Shown in pieces: positions 55,117 through 64,000 of a stretch of 64,000 bases of DNA. The notes under the pieces were generated by a model, which saw only the letters and a list, made by a program, of their open reading frames with translations, was not told the DNA's origin and did no database searches. This DNA is from Thalassotalea sp. 273M-4 (GTDB lineage Bacteria; Pseudomonadota; Gammaproteobacteria; Enterobacterales; Alteromonadaceae), in assembly GCF_041410465.1 (NCBI RefSeq), contig NZ_CP166961.1, positions 744,001 to 808,000 on the forward strand, given 5' to 3'. Positions within the stretch are counted from its first letter, which is position 1. Every line of letters starts with the position of its first letter. The translations under genes were made by a program, and so were the position numbers.

Positions 55117-56320
55117 GTTAGCCCTGTTAATTAACCCTTTTGCCGGTATAGGCGGTAGTGTCGCATTAAAAGGCAGTGATGGTGTGATTGAACACGCACT
55201 GGCACTAGGCGCAACCCCAAAAGCGCATTTAAGAGCGAAATTAGCACTGCAAGTGTTACTACCCTACAAAGATAGCATTTGTATCTTAACCGCAAATAAA
55301 GATATGGGGCACGATGTGGCCAGTGAAATGGGCTTTAACACACAAGTGATTTATCACTATAGTGGTGAGCAGTCCGTTGCCAGAGACTCCGAAGCCTTTG
55401 TGATTGAAGCGCAAAAACACGATGTTGATTTACTGCTCTTTGCCGGAGGAGATGGCACGGCACGTAATGTGTGTGCGCAGGTAAAAGAAGCCTTCCCAGT
55501 GCTTGGGATCCCTGCGGGTTGTAAAATTCACTCTGGGGTATATGCGTTAACGCCCTCGGCAGCGGGTAAAGTGGTTGAGCAACTTATAAACAATCAATTG
55601 GTATCTTTTACAGAGGCTGACGTAATGGATATTGATGAACAGGCCTTTCGCAATGGGATCGTTAAAGCTCGCCGTTTTGGTGAAATGTCGATCCCAAGTC
55701 AACTGCAGTATATTCAGTCGGTTAAATCCGGTGGTAAAGAAAGTGATGAGCTGGTATTGCAAGATATTGCCGCCCATGTCATTGAACAAATGGACGAACA
55801 ATTATTTGTTATGGGCTCAGGCTCAACGGTCGCCTTTGTGATGGAAGAATTGGCATTAGACAATACCTTATTAGGGGTAGATTTAGTGCAAGAGCAATCA
55901 TTAGTCGCTAGCGATGTGACTGAAGCTCAGTTATATCAACGGATAATGGCGGCACAATCCACCCAACATGATGCCTGTAAATTGGTGATCACAGTGATTG
56001 GCGGGCAAGGCCATATCTTAGGTCGCGGTAATCAACAATTGAGTCCGCGAGTGATTCGTGCGATTGGAAAAGATAATATTTTGGTGATCGCAACAAAATC
56101 AAAGCTGCAGGCATTGAACCATCGTCCATTGATTGTCGACAGTGGCGATCCGGCATTAGATGCTGAGCTCTCTGGTTTTATTAAAGTCATAACAGGCTTT
56201 CACGATCAAGTGCTATACCCTGTCGCTAGCCCTGGTATAGATATCATCCCTACAGAACAGCAAATATCGGCAGAGCGTACAATAGAGCCTGCGATTAAAT
56301 CAACAAAAGAGAGCTTTTAA
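55103..56320 (+). CDS. ATP-NAD kinase-like family protein
   Basis: This 405-residue protein has a diacylglycerol/NAD-kinase-like fold: LLINPFAGIGGSVALKGSD at the N-terminus and the nucleotide motif GGDGTARN. PAGCKIHSGVYA and a C-terminal QGHILGRGNQQLSP block follow. It is distinct from the true NadK at 44139-45014 and its substrate is not established. I choose the ATG at 55103, with GAGAGG 4 bases before, over the upstream GTG at 55091. It is flanked by epmC and yfcL in one run. Confidence 0.85.
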   Translation: MQIFKLALLINPFAGIGGSVALKGSDGVIEHALALGATPKAHLRAKLALQVLLPYKDSICILTANKDMGHDVASEMGFNTQVIYHYSGEQSVARDSEAFVIEAQKHDVDLLLFAGGDGTARNVCAQVKEAFPVLGIPAGCKIHSGVYALTPSAAGKVVEQLINNQLVSFTEADVMDIDEQAFRNGIVKARRFGEMSIPSQLQYIQSVKSGGKESDELVLQDIAAHVIEQMDEQLFVMGSGSTVAFVMEELALDNTLLGVDLVQEQSLVASDVTEAQLYQRIMAAQSTQHDACKLVITVIGGQGHILGRGNQQLSPRVIRAIGKDNILVIATKSKLQALNHRPLIVDSGDPALDAELSGFIKVITGFHDQVLYPVASPGIDIIPTEQQISAERTIEPAIKSTKESF

Positions 56321-56605
56321 ATGCGTCTTAGTACCTTGTCCCACGTGACCACCATCGCCCAGTTATGGGCATATTTTGATACCTTAGTCGAGCAAGATAA
56401 TGATGACTTGTTATTTGTGAGCAGTTATCTGCGAGGCTTTATTGAAGTCGCCGCCCTTGAATTTGGTGGCGAACAGCAGCGCTTGTCGGCTGACTTATAC
56501 CACAATGTCAGTGCGCAATTAACACTAAGCCAAGGCGAACTGAGCCCTTCAGATATCAACTTGGTAAATGATTTTTGGGGGCAGCTAAAGCCTTGTTTTA
56601 AGTAA
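56321..56605 (+). CDS. yfcL: YfcL family protein
   Basis: This 94-residue soluble protein matches YfcL, a small conserved gammaproteobacterial protein found near mnmC, fabB and epmC. It starts immediately after the stop of the ATP-NAD kinase-like gene. Its function is unknown. Confidence 0.85.
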   Translation: MRLSTLSHVTTIAQLWAYFDTLVEQDNDDLLFVSSYLRGFIEVAALEFGGEQQRLSADLYHNVSAQLTLSQGELSPSDINLVNDFWGQLKPCFK

Positions 56606-56639
56606 ATAAACTTTTTATTTAATCGGGTGTGGCGCACGA

Positions 56640-58634
56640 TCAGTCAAATTTACGGCGAATAATGTCGCGAATAACAAATCGATTCGGGGCTAAGTTAAAC
56701 AACATTTTATCGTCTAGGTCAAAATGTTCATTGCATAATTCAGCGGTCAAAATCTTAGCTAAAAGTGGGGCCGAACATAGACCTCGCGCGCCAAGTCCGG
56801 TTAATACAAAAAGCCCTTTGTGACTTGGCGTTCTATCTTTTACTCGCCAATTTTTATCTTTGCTAAGATGAGCATATACGGTTTTATGCGCATTAATATC
56901 GGGCATAGAGCCAACAATGGGCATATGATCAGGGGTGGTGCAGCGTAATCTGGCTCGGCTATCCTTAACATCGTCTAAGTCCCATTTAGCCGGATTACCA
57001 ATACATTTTTCTAGCATATTTAAGTTGTATTCATCGTCTGCGTGACGCGACTCGATATCCATGCTGTTTTTGTCAAAGGTCGCGCCGATACAATGTGTGC
57101 CCTGATTTTCAGGGGTCAGGTAGCCTTTGTGACACAATACCGTTTTAAGCCCTTGGATGTGGTTATTGGTTTGCATAACGCTAACTTGCCCGCGCACAGA
57201 CGTTAACGGCAAAGTGTTCATGACCTCTAAGTTTAGAGAATCGGCGCCCGGACATAAGATTAAATGCTGTACCTGTTTTGTCCCTTTATTGCTCACTATT
57301 TGCCATAGGTTTTCTTTAGTTTGGGTAATGGAATCGATTTTGACCTTACCTTTTACTCTTAACAAGCCAGTGTCTTTGGCTTTTTGAATCAGTGCATTAA
57401 CAAGTTGCGGTGGCGAAATCCAACCTGCTCTTGGGTAAAATAAACCGGGTAAATCAATATCGATACCACTTTGTTTGTTCACTTGTTCTTGGTCGATAGG
57501 ATGAATCAAATCATCGGGCCAGCAATTACTTTGTTTGAATACTTGCCAGCGCGCCTGCAATGGTGGCTTATAACAAAGATCAATTAAGCCATTAAAGCGA
57601 TGATCAAAGTGATAACCTTGGTTTGTTAACTCGGCGTAATAATGTAACGCATAGTCAAAAGCTTGTTGATAAAAACAACTGATTTCATCTTGCTGTTGGT
57701 GTAAAAGAGGGTAAATTGCGCCGATGGCATTTCCTGAAGCCCCTTGCGCAAGCTTGCTATCCTTACACAATAACTCTACCTCAATGCCTTTATCTACAAG
57801 GTGGGCTGCAAGACAAGCACTGGCCAAGCCGCCACCCACAATGGTCACGTGTTTTGGCGTATCAATGTATTGTCTAATTTGGTAGCCAGGCAAAGACGCG
57901 GATTGTCTTAATCCCCGATACTGCGCGGTTAAGGTATGTAGCTTATAACCACCAAGTTGGTGCTTTTGCACGTGAAAACCAGCATTGGTTAAACCACGTT
58001 TGACCACGCCGGCGACGGTGAAAGTCGCTAAGCTGGCATTTTTTTTCGCAATTCTGCCGATTTGATCAAATAACGGTTGTTGCCACATTTCTGGGTTATT
58101 AATGGGGGCAAATCCGTCGAGGTAAAAGGCATCTACAGACTCGTCTTGTAATTCACTCAATGCTTCGGTTGAGTCACAAAAATAAATTTGCAGTTCGACC
58201 AACCCATTAGCAAACCTCATAGGTTGCGACACTCGTTCGCTGTAATCGTATTGGTTTAACAGTTGTGCACTAAACTCGCTTAAGCTTGGCCAAATCGATA
58301 GCGCCTTTTTCAAATCAGCATGACTCATCGGGTACTTTTCGGTGCTGATAAATTTTAATGGCAACGGCGTTGGGCATTGGGCCTGATAGGCGATGAAATG
58401 TTGCAACGTCAGCAAAAAATTCATCCCAGTACCGAACCCGGTTTCGACAATAACAAACTTATCTTGGCTTAGGTTTTTTTCAGACCAAATTTGCGGAATT
58501 TGGTTACCGCGGATAAAAATGTGTTGGCTTTGTGAGCAATCGTCATCGTGAGCAAAATAAATATCTGAAAATTCATCACTATAGGGGATTCCGTCTTGAT
58601 TAAAGCTTACTTTTGCAGTATTTATATTGGACAC
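56640..58634 (-). CDS. mnmC: Bifunctional tRNA mnm5s2U biosynthesis protein MnmC
   Basis: This 664-residue fusion makes the last two steps of mnm5s2U34 in tRNA. The N-terminal methyltransferase domain (FVIVETGFGTGMNFLLTLQH, then DAFYLDGFAPINNPEMW) covers about residues 1-245. The C-terminal FAD oxidoreductase begins with VTIVGGGLASACLA near 266 and carries the HCIGATFD and VLTGLGARGLCSAPLLA blocks. The two-domain length is normal. It diverges from fabB, as in Shewanella and Vibrio. Confidence 0.96.
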   Translation of the reverse strand: MSNINTAKVSFNQDGIPYSDEFSDIYFAHDDDCSQSQHIFIRGNQIPQIWSEKNLSQDKFVIVETGFGTGMNFLLTLQHFIAYQAQCPTPLPLKFISTEKYPMSHADLKKALSIWPSLSEFSAQLLNQYDYSERVSQPMRFANGLVELQIYFCDSTEALSELQDESVDAFYLDGFAPINNPEMWQQPLFDQIGRIAKKNASLATFTVAGVVKRGLTNAGFHVQKHQLGGYKLHTLTAQYRGLRQSASLPGYQIRQYIDTPKHVTIVGGGLASACLAAHLVDKGIEVELLCKDSKLAQGASGNAIGAIYPLLHQQQDEISCFYQQAFDYALHYYAELTNQGYHFDHRFNGLIDLCYKPPLQARWQVFKQSNCWPDDLIHPIDQEQVNKQSGIDIDLPGLFYPRAGWISPPQLVNALIQKAKDTGLLRVKGKVKIDSITQTKENLWQIVSNKGTKQVQHLILCPGADSLNLEVMNTLPLTSVRGQVSVMQTNNHIQGLKTVLCHKGYLTPENQGTHCIGATFDKNSMDIESRHADDEYNLNMLEKCIGNPAKWDLDDVKDSRARLRCTTPDHMPIVGSMPDINAHKTVYAHLSKDKNWRVKDRTPSHKGLFVLTGLGARGLCSAPLLAKILTAELCNEHFDLDDKMLFNLAPNRFVIRDIIRRKFD

Positions 58635-58819
58635 AATTTAAGAGCTACTTTATCGAACATTTGATAAAAGTAATTTTACGTGTAACTTCCGATCTTTTCT
58701 AGAGATGTCTAAGCCTTTATCAAAAAGGCGATAGAGAAACGGCCTATTTGTTACTGGCCTTGGCGCTGGCGATAAATTATGGCTTGTCGATTCACTTTAT
58801 TTTACGGTGAACATGTGTA

Positions 58820-58836
58820 CACTGGATAGACCAGAT
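58820..58836. promoter_or_regulatory. FadR-like operator upstream of fabB
   Basis: CACTGGATAGACCAGAT has the CTGG...GACCAG core of the FadR site with four differences from the 17-base consensus. A TATCAT -10-like box lies at about 58853-58858, so the site would cover the -35 region, where FadR activates fabB in E. coli. Confidence 0.45.
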
Positions 58837-58892
58837 TGTTAGGAAAACATAGTATCATACGCTCAATTTAGAATAATTAAGATGGTAAAAAT

Positions 58893-60104
58893 ATGAAACG
58901 TGTCGTAATCACAGGTATTGGTGTAGTTTCAAGTATTGGTAACAATGCAGAAGAAGTTTTAGATTCCTTACAAAACGGTCGTTCAGGGATCACTCGTGCT
59001 GAAAGCTTTGTCGAAAAAGGTTTAAGAAGTCAGGTTTGGGGTGTTCCAAAGATTGACGTAAAAGAACATATTGACCGCAAAGTCATGCGTTTTATGGGGG
59101 ATGCTGCAGGGTATGCCTACATTGCCATGGAACAAGCCATCGCTGACTCAAAATTAACCGACGAACAAATATCGAATGTTCGCACCGGTATTGTTGCAGG
59201 TTCTGGTGGGGCATCTTCGGCTAATATTGTGGCTTCTGCAGATACTCTACGCGAGCGCGGTGTCCGTCGCGTCGGCCCATATGCGGTACCTAAAACGATG
59301 TCGAGTACTTGCTCTGCTTGTCTTGCAACACCATTTAAAATTTTAGGTGTAAACTACTCAATCAGTTCCGCTTGTGCGACCTCTGCGCACTGTATTGGCC
59401 ACGCCGCTGAATTGATTCAATTAGGCAAGCAAGATGTGGTATTTGCTGGTGGTGGTGAAGAGATTGATTGGTCATTAGCTATGATGTTTGATGGCATGGG
59501 CGCATTATCTTCAAAATATAATGATACCCCAGAAAAAGCCTCTCGTACTTACGACAAAAACCGCGATGGTTTTGTAATCTCTGGTGGTGGCGGTATGGTC
59601 GTTGTTGAAGAGCTTGAACATGCCCTAGCTCGTGGCGCTCATATTTATGCTGAAATCGTTGGTTACGGCGCAACATCTGACGGCTACGATATGGTCGCAC
59701 CAAGTGGTGAAGGCGCTGTGCGTTGTATGCAACAGGCGATGCACGGAGTGGAAGGTAAGGTTGACTACCTAAATACTCATGGCACATCAACACCGGTAGG
59801 TGATGTCAAAGAGTTAGGGGCTATTCAGCAAGTATTTGGTGATAATTCTCCAGCAATTTCGGCAACGAAAGCGATGACAGGTCATGCCTTAGGCGCCGCT
59901 GGTGTACACGAAGCTATTTACACCTTGTTAATGATGGAAAATAACTTTGTCGCCCCATCAATCAATGTTGAAGAACTTGATGAACAAGCTCAAGGGCTTG
60001 ATATTGTTACCGAAAAGCGTGAAGCTGAAATTAACTTAGCGATGTCAAATAGCTTTGGTTTTGGCGGTACCAACGCGACTCTGGTGTTGAAAAAGTACAA
60101 ATAA
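58893..60104 (+). CDS. fabB: Beta-ketoacyl-ACP synthase I
   Basis: This 403-residue condensing enzyme extends acyl-ACP and is needed for unsaturated fatty acids. The catalytic triad is visible: Cys161 (SSACATSAH), His296 (NTHGTSTP) and His331 ([12 protein letters not shown]). The sequence is of FabB rather than FabF type (VQTTFD-less, with the short [18 protein letters not shown] block). It diverges from mnmC, has a possible FadR site, and ends at a terminator. Confidence 0.96.
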   Translation: MKRVVITGIGVVSSIGNNAEEVLDSLQNGRSGITRAESFVEKGLRSQVWGVPKIDVKEHIDRKVMRFMGDAAGYAYIAMEQAIADSKLTDEQISNVRTGIVAGSGGASSANIVASADTLRERGVRRVGPYAVPKTMSSTCSACLATPFKILGVNYSISSACATSAHCIGHAAELIQLGKQDVVFAGGGEEIDWSLAMMFDGMGALSSKYNDTPEKASRTYDKNRDGFVISGGGGMVVVEELEHALARGAHIYAEIVGYGATSDGYDMVAPSGEGAVRCMQQAMHGVEGKVDYLNTHGTSTPVGDVKELGAIQQVFGDNSPAISATKAMTGHALGAAGVHEAIYTLLMMENNFVAPSINVEELDEQAQGLDIVTEKREAEINLAMSNSFGFGGTNATLVLKKYK

Positions 60105-60128
60105 CACAATAATCTTTGAAATATTTAC

Positions 60129-60156
60129 AGGGCCGGGTATTCCCCGGCCCTTTTTG
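60129..60156 (+). terminator. Rho-independent terminator after fabB
   Basis: GGGCCGGG and CCCGGCCC form a GC-rich stem with a short loop, followed by TTTTT. Confidence 0.94.
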
Positions 60157-60199
60157 TTTGTAAACTAACAGAAGATTCGATTTTTTATCGCAGTGCAAT

Positions 60200-61315
60200 A
60201 TGAACATATTCTATGATGAAAATATTCCTTATGCTGAGGAATTTTTTAGTGATTTTGGCAAGCTCATCCCCTTTGCTGGGCGTGAGCTTAGTGCCTCTCA
60301 GGTTAAAGATGCCGATGTGTTATTGGTGCGCTCAATTACCCAGGTAAATGAGCGCTTACTCAAAGACAACCGCCGAATAAAATTTGTGGGTACCGCCACC
60401 ATAGGTATCGATCATGTGGATACCGAATATCTTGCTAAACGCGGTGTCTATTTTACTAATGCCCCAGGCTGTAACGCCATTTCGGTTGCCGAGTATGTAT
60501 TAAGCGCGCTATTGATTGTTGCAAAGCGAACGAATTTGGATTTATCTGACATTCGTGTTGGTATTGTCGGGGCGGGAAATACCGGAACGCGCTTAGCCGA
60601 AAAGCTTGATGCGGTAGGGATTAAATACTGCTTATGCGATCCATTATTGGCCGAAGCGGGCGATGTTAGGCCATTCACCTGCCTTGAGGACGTGTTGACC
60701 TGTGATGTCATCTCATTGCATGTGCCTTTAACTCGAGATGGTTTGCACCCTACTTATCATTTATTGGATGAAACTCGGTTAAGCCAACTTAGCAATCAGC
60801 AAATATTGATTAATGCATGCCGTGGCGAAGTTGTCGATAATAACGCCTTGCTGGCCCTAAAAAAAGGCGAAGTAGGGCCTCATTTGGTACTAGATGTATG
60901 GGAAGACGAGCCCAATGTGTTAACCCCGCTAATTGATTATTGTCAGCTCACGACCGCCCACATTGCCGGTTATAGCTTAGAAGGAAAATCTCGTGGTACC
61001 GAAATGCTTTATCAAGCATTATCAAAACAATGCCAATTAAAAGCAGATAAACAGTTAACACAATTTTTACCAACCGCGACGTTTGCGCCAGTAACCGCGA
61101 AATCGGGTGATAAATTTTCAGATTTAAGTCAATATGTATGGCAGGTATATGATGTGCGCAGGGATGATCAAATCTTTCGCCAACAATTGCAACAGCAAGG
61201 GTTTGATCACTTAAGAAAGAATTATCCTGTAAGAAGGGAATTCAGTGCCATGACCATTGAGAGTGAGCACAATGCATTAACAGCAGAGTTAGCAGCTTTA
61301 GGTTTTAATATTTAA
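60200..61315 (+). CDS. pdxB: Erythronate-4-phosphate dehydrogenase
   Basis: This 371-residue D-2-hydroxyacid dehydrogenase makes the second step of DXP-dependent pyridoxal phosphate synthesis. It has FVGTATIGIDHVDTEYL, the Rossmann motif GIVGAGNTGTRLAEKL, and catalytic Arg (NACRGEVVDN), Glu (WEDEPNV) and His (TAHIAGYS). The PdxB-specific C-terminal dimerisation domain (DDQIFRQQLQQQGFDHLRKN) is present. It lies 15 bases before asd. Confidence 0.96.
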   Translation: MNIFYDENIPYAEEFFSDFGKLIPFAGRELSASQVKDADVLLVRSITQVNERLLKDNRRIKFVGTATIGIDHVDTEYLAKRGVYFTNAPGCNAISVAEYVLSALLIVAKRTNLDLSDIRVGIVGAGNTGTRLAEKLDAVGIKYCLCDPLLAEAGDVRPFTCLEDVLTCDVISLHVPLTRDGLHPTYHLLDETRLSQLSNQQILINACRGEVVDNNALLALKKGEVGPHLVLDVWEDEPNVLTPLIDYCQLTTAHIAGYSLEGKSRGTEMLYQALSKQCQLKADKQLTQFLPTATFAPVTAKSGDKFSDLSQYVWQVYDVRRDDQIFRQQLQQQGFDHLRKNYPVRREFSAMTIESEHNALTAELAALGFNI

Positions 61316-61330
61316 TAAAGAGAAAGGAAT

Positions 61331-62347
61331 ATGGGACAAAAATTTGATGTCGTGGTATTAGGTGCAACCGGTTTAGTGGGTAAGCACATGATGGAAATTT
61401 TGGAAGAGCGTAAGTTTCCAGTAAATAATTTATACCCATTAGCCAGTGCCCGTTCGGCGGGTGAATATGTTGAATTCAATGGCAAAAGCATTGAAGTACT
61501 GGATGCCGAAACGTTTGACTTTAGCCAAGCTCAAATTGGTTTCTTTTCAGCCGGTGGGGCAACGTCACAAAAGTATGCGCCTATTGCCGCTGAGGCAGGT
61601 TGTGTGGTGATAGATAACACGTCACAGTTTCGTTATGAACCAGATATTCCTTTGGTTGTTCCTGAAGTTAATCCACATGCGTTGGCTGATTACCGTAACC
61701 GTAATATCATTGCAAACCCTAATTGTTCAACGATTCAAATGATGGTGGCTCTTAAACCTATTTATGATGCCGTTGGCATTGAACGGGTGAACGTTAGCAC
61801 TTATCAATCCGTGTCTGGTGCTGGTAAAGAAGCGATTGAAGAGTTAGCCAAGCAGTGTGCGGACTTATTATCAGGCAAGCCGGTAAAAGTGGAAGCATTT
61901 AGTCGTCAAATCGCCTTTAATAGCATTCCGCAAATTGATGTGTTTGAAGAGAATGGCTATACCCGTGAAGAAATGAAAATGGTTTGGGAAACCAAGAAAA
62001 TATTGGGTGATGAAAGTGTACTGGTTAACCCAACAGCGGTTCGGGTTCCGGCATTTTATGGTCATGGTGAAGCCTTGCACATTGAAACGACTCAGCCCAT
62101 TTCGGCGGAAGAGGTAAAAAATTTATTAGCGCAAGCCCCTGGTATAGTGGTGGCAGAATCGGATGAAGACTTTCCAACCCAGGTAAGTGATGCAAGTGGC
62201 AAAGATGAGGTCTTTGTTGGCCGTATTCGTGAAGATATTAGTCACATCAATGGCATTAACATGTGGATTGTTGCTGATAATGTGCGCAAAGGTGCTGCTA
62301 CCAATAGCATCCAAATCGCAGAATTATTGATTGCCGAATACATGTAA
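61331..62347 (+). CDS. asd: Aspartate-semialdehyde dehydrogenase
   Basis: This 338-residue enzyme reduces aspartyl phosphate to the semialdehyde for lysine, threonine and methionine. It has the NADP motif GATGLVGKHMME, catalytic Cys132 (NPNCSTIQ) and the active-site region VRVPAFYGHGEALHIE. The intact cysteine argues for a true Asd and against the inactive Usg paralogue often found beside pdxB and fimV/truA. It is probably co-transcribed with pdxB. Confidence 0.94.
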   Translation: MGQKFDVVVLGATGLVGKHMMEILEERKFPVNNLYPLASARSAGEYVEFNGKSIEVLDAETFDFSQAQIGFFSAGGATSQKYAPIAAEAGCVVIDNTSQFRYEPDIPLVVPEVNPHALADYRNRNIIANPNCSTIQMMVALKPIYDAVGIERVNVSTYQSVSGAGKEAIEELAKQCADLLSGKPVKVEAFSRQIAFNSIPQIDVFEENGYTREEMKMVWETKKILGDESVLVNPTAVRVPAFYGHGEALHIETTQPISAEEVKNLLAQAPGIVVAESDEDFPTQVSDASGKDEVFVGRIREDISHINGINMWIVADNVRKGAATNSIQIAELLIAEYM

Positions 62348-62542
62348 TGTGGCAATAGTCGATTGGGTGAGCATCTTTACTCACCCAAATTGGATAAATC
62401 TAAGGCAGAATTAAATAAGGTATAGTAACTGTAAAACTTCTGGTTTATATTATTGTAAAACAATAATTAAATGCAGCTCATTAATCGTGTCGCTTTCTAT
62501 TCACTAGTGTGAGTGTTGCTAACAAAATGCAGGAACTTTTAC

Positions 62543-64000
62543 ATGAATCTTTTACCGTCGTTAGCGAAGAAAACGACTTTATTTTCATCGTTTTTCTTTC
62601 TATTAGGTCTATGCTGTACGAGTGTTCAAGCCAACACGAAATCCGCAATATCCGAGCAAGCCACAGCACAACCTGAGCAACAAGTCACAAGCGCAGAAAA
62701 TGTTGCAAAGCAATACGGTCCGATAAAACCATCAGACACCTTGTGGAAAATCGCTAAGGCGCATCGCCCTAATAATCAGGTAACAAACTACCAAGTGATG
62801 ATGGCGATTTTTGTTGCTAACCCATTAGCTTTCAAACAGTATGACATCAATGGCTTAGTCGCCGGTCGATACCTCACCATTCCAACTCTTGAACAAATTA
62901 AAGAAATCCCTAGAGATCGCGAAAAAGCTGACCAAATATACCTGCAAATACCGCAACTAAAACAAGTTCCAAGCGCAAACGAGCAAGTTGAAAAGCTTGA
63001 AAGCATTATTGCGCAATTAGACGCTGACAACAAAACCCTCTCTAGCCAACTGGTTGAAGTTGAAACTCATTTACAAAACGCCTTACAAAAAGGCTTTTTG
63101 CAAGGTAAGAACATTGAAACGCTTGAACAAAATATTGCACAACTAGAAAGTGAGATGGCATCAGCAACAAACAAGCTACAAACAGCGCAACAACCAAAAC
63201 CTGCAACGGTTGTCGGCCAATTTCAAGTTCCTTTATTCTATTGGCTTGCATTGGCGTCATTGGCACTTTTGACCCTGTTCTTTATGGTTCGTATGGTGCA
63301 ATTAAGCAAAGAACTTAAGCAACAAGCAAACGCGCAGCCTCGCCAAGAAAATTTAACTGAACCAGAGTCTAACACCCCGGTTGCAATAGCGAGCCCTGAT
63401 GATATCGAGCTTACAGAGCAGAGTGCCCCAGAGGACGATGCGCTGTCGGCACAAGTAACCAGCGCTGACTTAAGTGTTCAGAGCGGTGCTGAGAAAGAAG
63501 ATAATCTGAAAACAGAAGTTGTAAAAGGCGATTTAGCAAACAAAGACTTTAAAGCTGAAATCATTGATGAGGCTGCATTATACGCTGATTTTGACTCTAA
63601 TTTCGTCACTAAACCAGACCTTAAGAGTGAGCCTGAAACAGAGCAAAATGTACAGATTGTAGAGCAAACGCTTTCCCCAGAGCCAGCTCTAAACGATATT
63701 TCTGAGCAACAACCGACAACGGATTTTGTTCAAAATGAGCCAGAGCAAGACTATCAAGAGCAGCCGCAACAAGAAGAAAAAGAGCAAGTTGAGACGGTGT
63801 CAGCAGATGCTAGTGAGACAACACAACAGACTCAAGATTTTGCTACCACTGAAGGCCATCTTATCAATGAGCTTAATCAAGCTGAAAAGGTCAATGAGCA
63901 GCAAAAAATTACTGAGTCTGAGCAAGACTTACCATTATCGGCAGAGCCGACGCTAAGTGCCGATAACGAGCAAAGTGATGTCAGCCAGGATAATACGGCT
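62543..64000 (+). CDS. fimV: FimV/HubP-like polar landmark protein, 5' part
   Basis: The first 486 residues are visible; the gene runs off the right edge in frame. A signal peptide (to about residue 30) precedes a periplasmic FimV N-terminal domain with a LysM-like core at about 58-116 (GPIKPSDTLWKIA, MMAIFVANPLAF, GRYLTIPTLEQIKEI). A coiled coil (148-215), one membrane helix (231-250) and a very acidic Glu/Gln/Ser-rich cytoplasmic region follow. This is the FimV/HubP/TspA plan; such proteins place chemotaxis, flagellar and chromosome-origin factors at the pole. It starts at the ATG at 62543, with AGGAA before, after asd as in Pseudomonas, Vibrio and Shewanella. Confidence 0.92.
   Translation, partial: MNLLPSLAKKTTLFSSFFFLLGLCCTSVQANTKSAISEQATAQPEQQVTSAENVAKQYGPIKPSDTLWKIAKAHRPNNQVTNYQVMMAIFVANPLAFKQYDINGLVAGRYLTIPTLEQIKEIPRDREKADQIYLQIPQLKQVPSANEQVEKLESIIAQLDADNKTLSSQLVEVETHLQNALQKGFLQGKNIETLEQNIAQLESEMASATNKLQTAQQPKPATVVGQFQVPLFYWLALASLALLTLFFMVRMVQLSKELKQQANAQPRQENLTEPESNTPVAIASPDDIELTEQSAPEDDALSAQVTSADLSVQSGAEKEDNLKTEVVKGDLANKDFKAEIIDEAALYADFDSNFVTKPDLKSEPETEQNVQIVEQTLSPEPALNDISEQQPTTDFVQNEPEQDYQEQPQQEEKEQVETVSADASETTQQTQDFATTEGHLINELNQAEKVNEQQKITESEQDLPLSAEPTLSADNEQSDVSQDNTA

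Noticed and set aside
61331..62347. Usg (inactive Asd paralogue)
   Set aside because: The catalytic cysteine in NPNCST and the other active-site residues are present, so a true Asd is more likely.
63726..63956. 76-codon plus-strand frame near the right edge
   Set aside because: It is an out-of-frame shadow within the fimV coding region.

Overview
The window is a chromosomal segment of a marine-type gammaproteobacterium. The most likely placement is Alteromonadales near Colwelliaceae (Colwellia/Thalassotalea-like). This rests on gene order (psp next to sap, smpA-recN-nadK-grpE-dnaK-dnaJ, mnmC/fabB, pdxB-asd-fimV), AT-leaning sequence, a DUF3450-type TonB2 cluster and large TonB-dependent receptors with the MYSxNxLxxAVRLA signal sequence. 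The genus is inference. Almost all of the DNA is ordinary, densely coding core chromosome. I see no prophage, CRISPR array, integron, tRNA or rRNA gene. The only RNA gene is the 4.5S signal recognition particle RNA.

Layout. 1-1400: the 5' part of an RND efflux adaptor lipoprotein diverges from a TetR regulator across a perfect palindromic operator. 1639-3100: a SapC-family (PF07277-type) protein and a YSC84/SYLF lipoprotein. 3159-9560 (minus): pspF-sapA-sapB-sapC-sapD-sapF packed as one transcription unit; pspABC (9757-11152) diverges from it. 11467-14793: creA converges on the arginine decarboxylase/agmatinase pair speA-speB. 15207-17683: ycjX-ycjF. 17952-21486: phenylalanine hydroxylase, pterin dehydratase, TyrR regulator and maleylacetoacetate isomerase, with two TyrR-box-like sites. 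21661-26065: a DUF3014 protein, an acyltransferase, ffs, a DUF6445-like oxygenase candidate, priC and a TSUP permease.

26575-38920 is a nutrient-uptake block: two TonB-dependent receptors with matching promoters and leaders, an 8-bp tandem repeat tract, a small lipoprotein, and the six-gene operon DUF3450-ttpC-exbB2-exbD2-tonB2-TPR. A 264-bp element with 17-bp terminal inverted repeats (MITE-like) follows. Next comes a three-gene ECF sigma / membrane anti-sigma candidate / periplasmic coiled-coil protein operon (39588-41750), the least explained module here.

41825-50470 is the bamE-recN-nadK and grpE-(HD-GYP)-dnaK-dnaJ region, with a near-consensus sigma-32 promoter before grpE. 50662-54404 holds a Sel1 protein, a CbbR-like LysR regulator diverging from a small membrane protein plus an SbtA-type bicarbonate permease, and an Lrp regulator. 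54535-64000 holds epmC, an ATP-NAD kinase-like protein, yfcL, mnmC, fabB, pdxB, asd and the 5' part of fimV/hubP.

Functional themes are envelope stress and cationic peptide/polyamine transport (psp, sap, ycjXF, speAB), aromatic amino acid breakdown under TyrR, energised outer-membrane uptake, and protein folding. No clearly unprecedented large system was found. The best leads are the ECF module, the SbtA partner protein, the tandem repeat tract and the MITE-like element.
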